Below the pieces are notes generated by a model. It was not told where the DNA came from, made no database searches, and saw only the letters and a list, made by a program, of their open reading frames with translations. Of a stretch of 38,253 bases of DNA, positions 7,359-15,277 are shown piece by piece. How positions within the stretch are numbered: the stretch's first letter is position 1; every line of letters starts with the position of its first letter. The translations under genes and the position numbers were made by a program. The DNA comes from Mycoplasmatota bacterium (lineage in GTDB: Bacteria > Bacillota_I > Bacilli_A > Izemoplasmatales > Izemoplasmataceae), in the NCBI GenBank assembly GCA_030600605.1, contig JAUVLT010000011.1:1-38253 (forward strand), given 5' to 3'.

Positions 7359-9326
7359 CTATTCTCCCTTCTTAACTTTTACTAAGTCTGATCCAAACAT
7401 GTTTATTGCCTCTTTAACGCTGTCTGGAGTCATATCTTCAATGTTATGATTTATTTTAGGCATCCCTTTTAAATCAGGATGATTTATTGGCGATAATTTT
7501 ATATTTGTTTCCCCTTGTTTCCATTTTTTAATAAACTCTTGAGATTTTTCTTCCCAAACAGCTTTAGGTAATGCCAGATAATCAATATCTTTATTATAAA
7601 AATCGCATAGTATTCTAACAATTTGTTCTTTAATTTCTGGTTTCATCATTCTATTACATATTGAAGCTGTTAAATACTCAATAATAATCATTTTAGAATC
7701 TGTAGCTACTAATCTACCCTCAGTAATCATTCTTGCATATGATAAATTACTATGTGAAGCATCTCTCTCAATATCAAACCATCTCATATTCATCGATATT
7801 TTAACTTCTCTATTAGCGTTATTAAGTACATCTTCAACAAATCTTATATCAAAAGTCTTATAGGGCTCTTTTTCCTTTTCTTTTTCTTCAATTACAGTAT
7901 TAAATAGATTTATTTCCTCTTTTTCTTCAATAACCTCTTTGATTGGCTCTTCAATATCTTCTTTTGTATATAAAGGTTTGTCATCTATTATATGTTCTTC
8001 TGTTTTCTCATCTATCTGCTTTCCAACAACTTTAACAGATTCTTCCTTTTTTTCCTCAGTAACAGGTTTAAAAGAGGGAATATCTTCAACATTATGTGTT
8101 TTTTCTTCTTGTTTATAAGATACTTCATCAGAAGATTTATCTTCTTTCATTGGGATATATTCCATATTATCTATTTTATCTTGTAAAACTTTAATTTCTT
8201 CCTTTATGTTTGTGAATTCTTCATCAATTATGATTTCTTGTTTTTCAATTTTATCAACCATTTTAATTAATGCTAATTCCATATACAATTTTGAATTAGA
8301 GGTCCATTTCATATCGTTTTGTGCTTTATTTAAAGCATCAATATAGAAAAAGATTAAATTATTACTTAAAGAACGTGATAATTCTATAAAAGTAGGTTCT
8401 TTATAGATTAATTGATCTACATCATCAGTGTTAACATTCTTAAAGATTAGAAGATCTCGATAAAATTTAATTAAATTTTCAACTAGTCTTGGTGCTTCTT
8501 TACCCATTAGAATCAAGTTATCTAGCTGTTTTATTGCTTCAATTGAATTGTTTTCATATATAGCATATGCTATGTTTAATAATTTTTTATTTGAAACAGT
8601 TCCTTTAATAGAGTGAACATCACCAACTGTTACTTTTTGATCAGAATAAGACACAACTTGATCTAGTAAACTAATTGCATCTCTCATACTTCCTTCAGCT
8701 GCTTCAGCAATTACTGTTAGTGCTTCTTTTTCAACTAAAATACTTTCTTCTTTAACAATTGTATTCAATCTCGCAATCATTTCTGGAATACTTACTCCTC
8801 TAAAATCAAATCTTTGACAGCGAGAGTGGATTGTCGCTGGAATTTTATGTGGTTCAGTAGTAGCTAAAATAAAAATAACATGTTTTGGTGGTTCTTCTAA
8901 TGTCTTTAATAAGGCATTAAATGCTCCAATACTTAACATATGGACTTCATCAATGATATACACTTTGTATTTACCTACACCAGGTAAATATTTTACTTTG
9001 TCTCTAATTTCTCTTATTTCGTCAACACCATTATTACTGGCTGCATCTATTTCAATTACATCAGTTATAGAATTATCGGCAATTCCACGACAAATAGCGC
9101 ATTCATTACATGGATTTTCAACAGGAGCATGTTCACAATTAACTGCTTTAGCGATAATTTTCGCTATCGAAGTCTTTCCAGTTCCTCTTGGTCCACTAAA
9201 TAAATATGCATGTGCAATTTTATCATTTTTTAAAGCATTCTTAAATGTTTTAGTAATGTGTTCTTGTCCAGCAATCTCGTCAAAAGTTGCAGGTCTGTAG
9301 GTACGGTATAGTGCTTTATAAGCCAT
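7359..9326 (-). CDS. dnaX: DNA polymerase III subunits gamma/tau
   Basis: AAA+ clamp-loader subunit of the replicative polymerase. Walker A GPRGTGKT covers residues 45-52. The zinc-binding cysteines are C64, C73, C76 and C79. Walker B YIIDEVHM is near residues 123-130, and the SRC motif (IHSRCQRFDF) is present. Domain III ends around residue 365. It is followed by a long charged Glu/Lys-rich linker (about 370-520) and then a tau-type C-terminal domain. At 8046-8052 the linker carries A_AAA_AAG in the correct frame for -1 slippage, which would add GRIC and stop at 8032-8034, giving a 431-residue gamma-like form. SD GAGGTGA is present. First gene of the dnaX-ybaB-recR operon. Confidence 0.97.
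   Translation of the reverse strand: MAYKALYRTYRPATFDEIAGQEHITKTFKNALKNDKIAHAYLFSGPRGTGKTSIAKIIAKAVNCEHAPVENPCNECAICRGIADNSITDVIEIDAASNNGVDEIREIRDKVKYLPGVGKYKVYIIDEVHMLSIGAFNALLKTLEEPPKHVIFILATTEPHKIPATIHSRCQRFDFRGVSIPEMIARLNTIVKEESILVEKEALTVIAEAAEGSMRDAISLLDQVVSYSDQKVTVGDVHSIKGTVSNKKLLNIAYAIYENNSIEAIKQLDNLILMGKEAPRLVENLIKFYRDLLIFKNVNTDDVDQLIYKEPTFIELSRSLSNNLIFFYIDALNKAQNDMKWTSNSKLYMELALIKMVDKIEKQEIIIDEEFTNIKEEIKVLQDKIDNMEYIPMKEDKSSDEVSYKQEEKTHNVEDIPSFKPVTEEKKEESVKVVGKQIDEKTEEHIIDDKPLYTKEDIEEPIKEVIEEKEEINLFNTVIEEKEKEKEPYKTFDIRFVEDVLNNANREVKISMNMRWFDIERDASHSNLSYARMITEGRLVATDSKMIIIEYLTASICNRMMKPEIKEQIVRILCDFYNKDIDYLALPKAVWEEKSQEFIKKWKQGETNIKLSPINHPDLKGMPKINHNIEDMTPDSVKEAINMFGSDLVKVKKGE
8046..8052 (-). 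promoter_or_regulatory. dnaX: Candidate programmed -1 frameshift heptamer in dnaX
   Basis: Minus-strand codons read gaa aaa aag, so the heptamer A_AAA_AAG sits in the same phase as the E. coli dnaX slippery site. After slippage the -1 frame reads gga aga atc tgt taa. No convincing SD-like stimulator lies 10 nt upstream. A weak 6-bp pairing TCTGTT/AACAGA exists downstream. Polymerase slippage on the seven-A run is an alternative. Confidence 0.55.
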
Positions 9327-9363
9327 AATATGTCACCTCATTTATGAATTTTATGGTAATTCC

Positions 9364-9369
9364 ATTATA
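9364..9369 (-). promoter_or_regulatory. Putative -10 box for the dnaX operon
   Basis: TATAAT on the minus strand about 37 nt before the dnaX ATG, immediately after the terminator of the preceding gene. No recognisable -35, since that region is occupied by the terminator hairpin. Confidence 0.4.
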
Positions 9370-9374
9370 AAACA

Positions 9375-9399
9375 AAAAGACTATTTTTGGTAGTCTTTT
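9375..9399 (-). terminator. Terminator overlapping the 3' end of the 165-aa membrane protein gene
   Basis: 9-bp stem AAAAGACTA/TAGTCTTTT with a 7-nt loop, followed by TGTTTT on the minus strand. The 5' arm encodes the last residues and the stop codon is at the start of the 3' arm. Confidence 0.75.
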
Positions 9400-9878
9400 C
9401 CAGAATTTTCCATCATTTTTTTAGCTTCTTCAATAACTACCATTAAAGCTATATATTCATTAGTATTTTTCTTAAATTTCTTTGCTAAAAACGAAAAACT
9501 TAACTCAGGTGTTTCTCCGTTAGTTAAAATCCGATACACTTGTTCTAATGACTTTTGAAAACCAACATTTCCCCTAAGTCTTCTGTAACCTTCGATACTA
9601 AAATCACATTGCTCCGTGATCGATTCCCCTACTGTTTTTAAATATGTTTTAAATTGAGTGTCCGATTTCTTTGATTTTGATGGAAAAATTAAATCAAAGA
9701 CTTTATCAAATAAAAATAACATTATCGTAAACATAAACGGTACAAGAATTAAAGAATATATTAATGTATAATCAATACTTCCAGCTTTAATTGATAAATA
9801 TGCTATATATATAGCTAATGCTAAAACAGAAAAGAAGAATATTTTTACATAGTAATTTAAACCTTTATTTTTATTCAT
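9381..9878 (-). CDS. Hypothetical membrane protein, two N-terminal helices
   Basis: 165-aa protein that I do not recognise. Two transmembrane helices are visible (about residues 12-30 and 37-60), followed by a cytoplasmic region of about 100 residues rich in Lys and aromatic residues (GYRRLRGNVGFQKSLEQVYR), probably mostly helical. No catalytic motif is apparent. It has SD AGGTGAT, its own promoter divergent from mnmE, and its own terminator, so it is likely monocistronic. Position upstream of dnaX gives no functional clue. Confidence 0.75.
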   Translation of the reverse strand: MNKNKGLNYYVKIFFFSVLALAIYIAYLSIKAGSIDYTLIYSLILVPFMFTIMLFLFDKVFDLIFPSKSKKSDTQFKTYLKTVGESITEQCDFSIEGYRRLRGNVGFQKSLEQVYRILTNGETPELSFSFLAKKFKKNTNEYIALMVVIEEAKKMMENSGKDYQK

Positions 9879-9896
9879 ATAATATCACCTAGAAGT

Positions 9897-9902
9897 ATTA
9901 TA
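9897..9902 (-). promoter_or_regulatory. Putative -10 box for the 165-aa membrane protein
   Basis: TATAAT on the minus strand about 18 nt before the ATG, implying a leader of only about 12 nt. Its expected -35 position overlaps the -10 box of the divergent mnmE promoter. Confidence 0.5.
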
Positions 9903-9923
9903 CTATAAAAATAAAGATTGTGA

Positions 9924-9929
9924 TATAAT
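9924..9929 (+). promoter_or_regulatory. Extended -10 promoter of mnmE
   Basis: TGATATAAT is a TGn-extended -10 ending 16 nt before the ATG, implying a leader of about 10 nt that holds little more than the SD GGGTGAT. The -35 region is poor (TACTAT). Confidence 0.55.
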
Positions 9930-9945
9930 TAATTGGGTGATATTT

Positions 9946-11295
9946 ATGATAACTGATACAATAGCACAAATATCCTCCGCTCTAGGGCAAGGCGCAATTA
10001 GTATTGTTAGAATGAGCGGTGAAGATTCTATCAAAATAGCAAATAAAGTATTTGATGGAACAAATTTAGAAACAGTACCTTCTCATACTGTCCATTATGG
10101 ACATATTGTATATAAAGATAACAACATTGATGAGGTATTAATAACAGTCTTTAAAGCTCCAAAGACCTTCACAACAGAAGATATTGTGGAGATTAATTGT
10201 CATGGAGGAGTTTTTGTAGCTAATAAAATACTAGAAATTTTGTTGCTTGAAGGTGCTAGAAGCGCTAATCCTGGTGAATTTACAGAACGAGCTTTTTTAA
10301 ACGGAAGAATTGATTTAACTCAAGCCGAAGCTGTCATGGATATTATTGAAGCGAAATCAGATTTAAGTCTTTCTTTAGCTAACAAAGGTTTAGATGGCGA
10401 AATTTATAAACTTATTGTAAATTTAAGAACTGATTTATTAAATATTATTGCTCATATCGAGGTAAATATTGATTATCCTGAATATGATGATGTAGTTCAA
10501 TTATCTAATAATGTTATAAAACCTAAAATTGTAAATTTGTTATCTAAAATAGAGAATTTACTAGAAAAGGCAAGTTATGGAAAAGTAATTAAAGATGGCG
10601 TAAAGACAGCGATAATTGGTAAACCAAATGTTGGAAAATCTAGTTTACTTAACGCCTTATTGCGTGAAGATAAGGCAATTGTAACTGAAATACAGGGAAC
10701 AACTAGGGATATTGTAGAAGGTAATATAAACATCGGAGGAATTATATTAAATCTAATTGATACTGCTGGAATAAGAGAATCCGAAGATCTCATTGAGAAA
10801 ATTGGTATTGATAAAGCTAAAACTATCATTAATGAAGCTGAATTAATATTATTTGTTTTAGATAATAATCAAATACTAACAGAGGATGATGAAAAACTTC
10901 TTGAATTAACAAAATATAAAAAAAGAATAATTATTATTAATAAGACAGATTTAAACAAAGAGTTATACCATACTTTTGAAAACAGTATTTCAGTTAGTGC
11001 CCTTCATAAAACAGGTATTAATGAACTAGAAGGAATGATAAAAAAAATGTTTTTAAGTGGAGAAGTTAATCCAACAGATCAAACATATATTTCAAATGCT
11101 CGACACATTGCAAAATTAAATGAAGCATTAAAATCACTCAAAGATAGCGTTATAGCTATAAAAGATGCTTTACCTATCGATATGGTAGAAATAGATTTAA
11201 AAGCAGCATGGAGTGCTCTTGGTGAAATAATTGGGGATACATCAACTACAAATCTATTAGACGAATTATTTTCAAAATTTTGTTTAGGGAAATAA
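9946..11295 (+). CDS. mnmE: tRNA U34 modification GTPase MnmE
   Basis: With MnmG it installs the carboxymethylaminomethyl group on U34 of certain tRNAs. The N-terminal tetrahydrofolate-binding domain begins MITDTIAQIS. The G domain follows: G1 GKPNVGKS (residues 225-232), G2 around GTTRD, G3 DTAG and G4 NKTD. The C-terminal CLGK carries the conserved catalytic Cys (residue 446 of 449). An upstream in-frame GTG at 9937 lies within the SD, so the ATG at 9946 is chosen. mnmE often follows jag near the origin, but here it lies about 25 kb away on the lagging strand without mnmG. Confidence 0.96.
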   Translation: MITDTIAQISSALGQGAISIVRMSGEDSIKIANKVFDGTNLETVPSHTVHYGHIVYKDNNIDEVLITVFKAPKTFTTEDIVEINCHGGVFVANKILEILLLEGARSANPGEFTERAFLNGRIDLTQAEAVMDIIEAKSDLSLSLANKGLDGEIYKLIVNLRTDLLNIIAHIEVNIDYPEYDDVVQLSNNVIKPKIVNLLSKIENLLEKASYGKVIKDGVKTAIIGKPNVGKSSLLNALLREDKAIVTEIQGTTRDIVEGNINIGGIILNLIDTAGIRESEDLIEKIGIDKAKTIINEAELILFVLDNNQILTEDDEKLLELTKYKKRIIIINKTDLNKELYHTFENSISVSALHKTGINELEGMIKKMFLSGEVNPTDQTYISNARHIAKLNEALKSLKDSVIAIKDALPIDMVEIDLKAAWSALGEIIGDTSTTNLLDELFSKFCLGK

Positions 11296-11398
11296 ATATA
11301 ATTTTTAAAACAATCCAAGCTACCAAATAAGTATTATCGTCTATAAATATTATATAACTGTTAATTCAATGAAATAAAAATAATTTTAAATAATTTTC

Positions 11399-11427
11399 TT
11401 GTATTTTTATTTATTATTACTTATAAT
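11399..11427 (+). promoter_or_regulatory. Promoter of the NfeD/RDD/SPFH cluster
   Basis: TTGTAT (11399-11404), a 17-bp spacer and TATAAT (11422-11427). The -10 is perfect and the -35 keeps only TTG. The surrounding 173-bp gap after mnmE is very AT-rich, and no terminator for mnmE was recognised in it. Confidence 0.55.
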
Positions 11428-11432
11428 AAAGA

Positions 11433-11445
11433 TATAACGGTTATA
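11433..11445. promoter_or_regulatory. 13-bp inverted repeat at the presumed transcription start
   Basis: TATAAC-G-GTTATA, perfect 6-bp arms, lying 6 bp past the -10 box and covering the predicted start site. Could be an operator; could be chance in AT-rich DNA. Confidence 0.3.
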
Positions 11446-11468
11446 AAAAATAAATAGGAGGTGAATTT

Positions 11469-11849
11469 ATGTCATTTGTTTGGACGTCAAAAAAACCCAA
11501 AGATGGTGTTGCTACGCTATATGAATCAAACATTACTCTTAATAAATCAGCAAGTTCTCACTTTGATCATGCGTTTAGTGTACTACTTGGACTGGATCTA
11601 AATTTAAAAAAGGTTGCTGTTAAGCCAATTTCAAAAGAAGAAGCAGAAATAGGAGCAATTCCTGAAGAAAAAAGACATAAAATTACAGTAAAACCTAGTT
11701 ACGCTAGGGTATGTAATAAAAAGTTTATGAAAGAAATCGCAAAATTAGTTGGAGTAGATTTAGCAGATAATAAGTCATTCAAATTTAAAACTAGCTGGAG
11801 TCATGAAGATTCAGCCTTAGTAATTGACTTAAACCAACCGGAGGTGTAA
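11469..11849 (+). CDS. Conserved-looking hypothetical protein, function unknown
   Basis: 126-aa soluble protein of unrecognised family, with no signal peptide or transmembrane helix. It is rich in Lys with alternating short beta-like segments (NITLNKSAS, KKVAVKPIS, HKITVKPSYARV) and a Ser/Trp-containing C-terminal segment (FKTSWSHEDSALVIDL). This could be a small beta-barrel or nucleic-acid-binding fold, but no motif proves it. A strong SD, AGGAGGTGA, precedes the ATG. It is the first gene of a four-gene cluster with NfeD-like, RDD and SPFH proteins. The next gene starts 3 bp after its stop, so the functions may be linked. Confidence 0.75.
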   Translation: MSFVWTSKKPKDGVATLYESNITLNKSASSHFDHAFSVLLGLDLNLKKVAVKPISKEEAEIGAIPEEKRHKITVKPSYARVCNKKFMKEIAKLVGVDLADNKSFKFKTSWSHEDSALVIDLNQPEV

Positions 11850-11852
11850 GTA

Positions 11853-12287
11853 ATGGAAGATTATATGATTATTATATGGTTTGCAGTAATTATTTTAGCT
11901 GCATTAATTGAAATTAACACAATGGACTTAACAAGCATTTGGTTTAGTGCTGGTGGATTAATAGCTTTTATTTTGGCACTAGTGGGTTTCCACCCTATTG
12001 GCCAAATAATAGTCTTTATAGTAGTATCTTTACTATTACTAATTAGTATTCGTCCAGTTGTTAAAAACTATCTTAAGACAAATATAATAAGTACAAATAC
12101 CGACAGATTAGTTGGAAAAGTAGCCATTTGCACAAAAGATATTAATGTAGGAGAACGAGGAGAAGTAAAAATTGATGGGAAATATTGGTTAGCCATTTCT
12201 TCTTGTGAAGAAGATATTTATGTAAATGATAAAGTGGAAGTACTTGCAATTGAAGGCGTTAAACTTATTGTTGATATTATTTCATGA
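11853..12287 (+). CDS. NfeD-like membrane protein
   Basis: 144-aa short NfeD-family protein. The N-terminus has two or three transmembrane segments (residues about 5-25, 28-45, 50-70) with the typical WFSAGGLIAFILAL stretch. The C-terminal region (about 85-144) is the OB-fold domain (DRLVGKVAICTKDI, GERGEVKIDGKYWLA). NfeD proteins act with SPFH/stomatin-type proteins in membrane microdomains, and an SPFH gene lies 650 bp downstream. SD GGAGGTG lies upstream. The stop overlaps the ATG of the RDD gene (ATGA), which implies translational coupling. Confidence 0.88.
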   Translation: MEDYMIIIWFAVIILAALIEINTMDLTSIWFSAGGLIAFILALVGFHPIGQIIVFIVVSLLLLISIRPVVKNYLKTNIISTNTDRLVGKVAICTKDINVGERGEVKIDGKYWLAISSCEEDIYVNDKVEVLAIEGVKLIVDIIS

Positions 12288-12892
12288 GAGTAGGATTTTT
12301 TAAACGCTTAGCATCTTTCTTACTTGATGCTATGCCAATATTCTTTATTCTTAGTTTATCACTTACCTTGTTTGTAGGAGATATGATTAAATCACAATAT
12401 CCAGATTACGACTCAAAAGCAGCTCTTTACCAAGAAAACTTAGATGAATTTTCTGAAATGCTTGATGCTTACAAATTACAACTAGACGAAAATGAAATTA
12501 CAATCGAAGAATATAATGAAATTTTTCTAGAACTAAGAAGTGACTTTCAAAATAATAATGAATATTTATATAATCTTATGTTATCCTATTATTTTAACGT
12601 TGCTCTCTTCTATTTTATTAGTTTTACAGTAATCAATTATTTCTATAATTTAGCCTTTAAAGGACAAACTGTAGGTCGAAAACTAATGAAAATAGAATTA
12701 TATGGAAGAATTAATTGGTATTCATTATTCATTAGAGAAGTATTATGGAAATCTGTATTTTGGGTGTTTACATTTTTGGTAGGCATCGGATTAGATTGGT
12801 TATTAATTTCATTTACAACTAGAAAGAAAACTATTAGAGATTATCTTTCTAATACAGAAACAAGACATGCAGGGGTTAATTACCCATTCTAA
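12284..12892 (+). CDS. RDD family membrane protein
   Basis: 202-aa membrane protein beginning MRVGFFKRLASFLLDAMPIF, where the Arg and Asp positions match the RDD family signature. The second half holds the family segment with GQTVGRKLMKIELYG. Three to four transmembrane helices flank a long acidic, probably extracytoplasmic or cytoplasmic, helical insert (about residues 40-95, rich in Glu/Asp/Asn). RDD proteins are poorly characterised; some are suspected to be transporters or ion exchangers. The start overlaps the NfeD gene stop and has no clear SD, so its expression is likely coupled to that gene. Confidence 0.85.
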   Translation: MRVGFFKRLASFLLDAMPIFFILSLSLTLFVGDMIKSQYPDYDSKAALYQENLDEFSEMLDAYKLQLDENEITIEEYNEIFLELRSDFQNNNEYLYNLMLSYYFNVALFYFISFTVINYFYNLAFKGQTVGRKLMKIELYGRINWYSLFIREVLWKSVFWVFTFLVGIGLDWLLISFTTRKKTIRDYLSNTETRHAGVNYPF

Positions 12893-12937
12893 AATTATTA
12901 CTAAATAAAAAATAAAAAAAAATAAGGAGGATTTATT

Positions 12938-13840
12938 ATGCCAATTGGATACATTGCTTTAATAATATTAGCAGTACTTGCTTTGGTTGTCGCCGGTGCT
13001 GCATTTACAATCGTACAACAATCTAATCGCTTTGTAATTGAAAGATTAGGGGCTTATCATCAAACATTATCAGTAGGATTACACTTTATTATTCCATTTG
13101 TTGACAGAATAACTAAAAAAGTATCAATCAAAGAACAAGTAGTGGATTTTCCTCCACAACCTGTTATTACAAAAGATAATGTAACAATGCAAATTGATAC
13201 AGTAGTGTTTTATCAAGTAACTGATCCAAAACTATTTACTTATGGAGTTCATAATCCATTAAGAGCAATCGAAAACTTAACAGCTACAACACTCCGTAAC
13301 ATTATTGGATCACTAGAATTAGACGAATCATTAACATCACGTGATTTAATAAATGTTAAAATGAGAAATATTCTTGATGAAGCTACAGATCCTTGGGGAA
13401 TTAAAATACACCGTGTAGAAGTTAAAAACATCATTCCACCAAGAGATATTCGTGAAGCGATGGAAAAACAAATGCGCGCTGAGCGTGAACGTCGTCAATC
13501 AATTTTAATTGCTGAAGGTGAAAAAAGAGCGGCAATCTTAGGCGCTGAAGGTAAAAAAGCAGCGGCAATCTTAAGCGCTGAAGCTGAAAAAGAAGTTAGA
13601 ATTAAAGAAGCGGAAGGTCGCGCTCAAGCTATTATCGAAGTACAAGATGCAACTGCCAAAGGTATTCAATTAATCAAAAAAGCTGGCGCAGATGAAGCAT
13701 TCTTACGTTTAGAAGCTTACAAAGCTATGATTGAAGTAGCAAATGGACAAGCTACAACATTAATTGTTCCATCTGATTTACAAGGTATTACTGGATTAAC
13801 AGCTACAATTGCAGAAACGATAAAAGCAACTAAAAAATAA
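12938..13840 (+). CDS. SPFH/band 7 (stomatin-like) membrane scaffold protein
   Basis: 300-aa slipin/stomatin-type protein. A single N-terminal membrane helix (residues about 4-27) is followed by the SPFH domain (RFVIERLGAYHQTLSVGLHF through about residue 180, including KNIIPPRDIREAM). A long Ala/Glu-rich coiled coil (about 180-260) contains 11-residue repeats (AAILGAEGKKA / AAILSAEAEKE). Such proteins oligomerise into membrane scaffolds and pair with NfeD proteins, whose gene lies two genes upstream. AAGGAGG precedes the ATG, and the gene ends at a strong shared terminator. Codon use in the coiled coil is richer in G+C than in its neighbours. Confidence 0.93.
   Translation: MPIGYIALIILAVLALVVAGAAFTIVQQSNRFVIERLGAYHQTLSVGLHFIIPFVDRITKKVSIKEQVVDFPPQPVITKDNVTMQIDTVVFYQVTDPKLFTYGVHNPLRAIENLTATTLRNIIGSLELDESLTSRDLINVKMRNILDEATDPWGIKIHRVEVKNIIPPRDIREAMEKQMRAERERRQSILIAEGEKRAAILGAEGKKAAAILSAEAEKEVRIKEAEGRAQAIIEVQDATAKGIQLIKKAGADEAFLRLEAYKAMIEVANGQATTLIVPSDLQGITGLTATIAETIKATKK
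13529..13584 (+). repeat. 33-nt tandem repeat in the SPFH coiled coil
   Basis: The 12 bases at 13529-13540 recur at 13562-13573, and the following bases are nearly identical, giving an 11-codon period that matches the hendecad coiled coil. Confidence 0.6.
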
Positions 13841-13850
13841 TTACAGAACT

Positions 13851-13884
13851 AAAAAAGAGAATCTCGCTTGAGATTCTCTTTTTT
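13851..13884. terminator. Bidirectional terminator between SPFH gene and asnS
   Basis: Perfect 15-bp stem (13851-13865 with 13870-13884) around the loop GCTT. A-rich on the left and T-rich on the right, so it serves both convergent genes. Confidence 0.93.
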
Positions 13885-13888
13885 TATC

Positions 13889-15277
13889 TTAAAATTCACA
13901 ATTTCTCGGTGTTCTTGGAAAAGGTATAACATCTCTAATATTTTCCACACCAGTAATATACATTAACATACGATCGAACCCAAGTCCAAATCCAGCATGT
14001 TTGCATCCTCCATATTTACGAAGATCCAAATACCACCATAAATCTTCTTTAGGAACATTCAATTCCTTCATTCTCTTCTCTAAATAATCTAAACGTTCTT
14101 CTCTTTGGCTTCCTCCTATCAGTTCTCCACTGCCAGGAACAAGTAGATCCATTGCAGCAACTGTTTCATTATCATCATTTAAGCGCATATAGAAAGCCTT
14201 TATATCTTTTGGCCAATCAATAATAAATACAGGTCCATTATAATGTGTAACTAAATATTTTTCATGTTCAGTAGCCAAATCTCCACCATAACTAGGTATA
14301 TTTTCAAACTTATCTTTTGCTTTAGATAAAACTTCAATAGCTTTCTTATGTGTAATTCTTACAAAATTACTGGAAACCACTTTATTTAGTTTATCAATTA
14401 CACCTTTTTGAACAAAACTATTAAAGAATTCCATTTCTTTCGGTGCTTTTTCCATTACATACTTAATAATAAATTTAACCATATCCTCTGCTAGATCCAT
14501 ATCATCATGAATATCAGCGAAAGCAATTTCTGGCTCTATCATCCAAAATTCACTAGCATGAGTGGTTGTATTGGAGTTTTCTGCCCTAAATGTTGGGCCA
14601 AAAGTATAAACATCTTTAAACGCCAAAGCAAAAGCCTCAGCTTCTAATTGTCCAGATACAGTTAAATTAGTCTTCTTTTGAAAAAAGTCTTTTTTATAAT
14701 CAATTACTCCTTCTTTATTAAGAGATATATTAGCTAAATCCAAAGTTGTTACTTTAAATATTTCTCCAGCCCCTTCAGCATCACTTGCAGTGATAATCGG
14801 TGCTGCAACATGGATAAAATCTCGATCTTGAAAGAACACATGTATCGCATGATTCAAGATGCTTCTAACTCTAAAAACAGCCGAAAAAAGATTAGTTCTA
14901 GGTCTTAGATGAGCGTTTTCCCTTAAAAACTCACGTGTATGTCTTTTTGGTTGTATCGGATAATCTTCTTGTGAATCTCCTAACAACTCAACAACTCTAG
15001 ATTTAATTTCAAAAGGTTGTTTCATTTGTGGAGTAACAACTAAAATACCGCTAACTTTTATTGCACTACCAACACGATATTTTTGAACATCTTTAAAATT
15101 ATCAAGAAATTCATTTTCATAAACCACTTGAATAGTTTCAAAGAAAGTTCCATCATTCAAATTAATAAATCCAAACTCCTTTTGTGCACGGTTATTTCTT
15201 ACCCATCCAAATAAAGTTACTTCCTTTTGGTTTAAATCTAAGTATCTGCCATAAAGTTCTCTTACTGTTGTTTCCAT
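13889..15277 (-). CDS. asnS: Asparaginyl-tRNA synthetase
   Basis: Class IIb synthetase charging tRNA-Asn; 462 aa, normal length. The N-terminal OB-fold anticodon-binding domain ([14 protein letters not shown]) spans about residues 1-110. Motif 2 is at [17 protein letters not shown] and motif 3 at [12 protein letters not shown], with the family C-terminus [11 protein letters not shown]. These residues favour AsnRS over AspRS. AAGGAGTGA precedes the ATG. Transcription runs through a T-box leader whose specifier reads AAC, an Asn codon, which supports the assignment and indicates control by uncharged tRNA-Asn. Confidence 0.97.
   Translation of the reverse strand: METTVRELYGRYLDLNQKEVTLFGWVRNNRAQKEFGFINLNDGTFFETIQVVYENEFLDNFKDVQKYRVGSAIKVSGILVVTPQMKQPFEIKSRVVELLGDSQEDYPIQPKRHTREFLRENAHLRPRTNLFSAVFRVRSILNHAIHVFFQDRDFIHVAAPIITASDAEGAGEIFKVTTLDLANISLNKEGVIDYKKDFFQKKTNLTVSGQLEAEAFALAFKDVYTFGPTFRAENSNTTTHASEFWMIEPEIAFADIHDDMDLAEDMVKFIIKYVMEKAPKEMEFFNSFVQKGVIDKLNKVVSSNFVRITHKKAIEVLSKAKDKFENIPSYGGDLATEHEKYLVTHYNGPVFIIDWPKDIKAFYMRLNDDNETVAAMDLLVPGSGELIGGSQREERLDYLEKRMKELNVPKEDLWWYLDLRKYGGCKHAGFGLGFDRMLMYITGVENIRDVIPFPRTPRNCEF

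Noticed and set aside
11296-11398. Small gene or ncRNA in the gap after mnmE
   Set aside because: No SD-led frame, no hairpin and no recognisable RNA element; only AT-rich sequence before the promoter.
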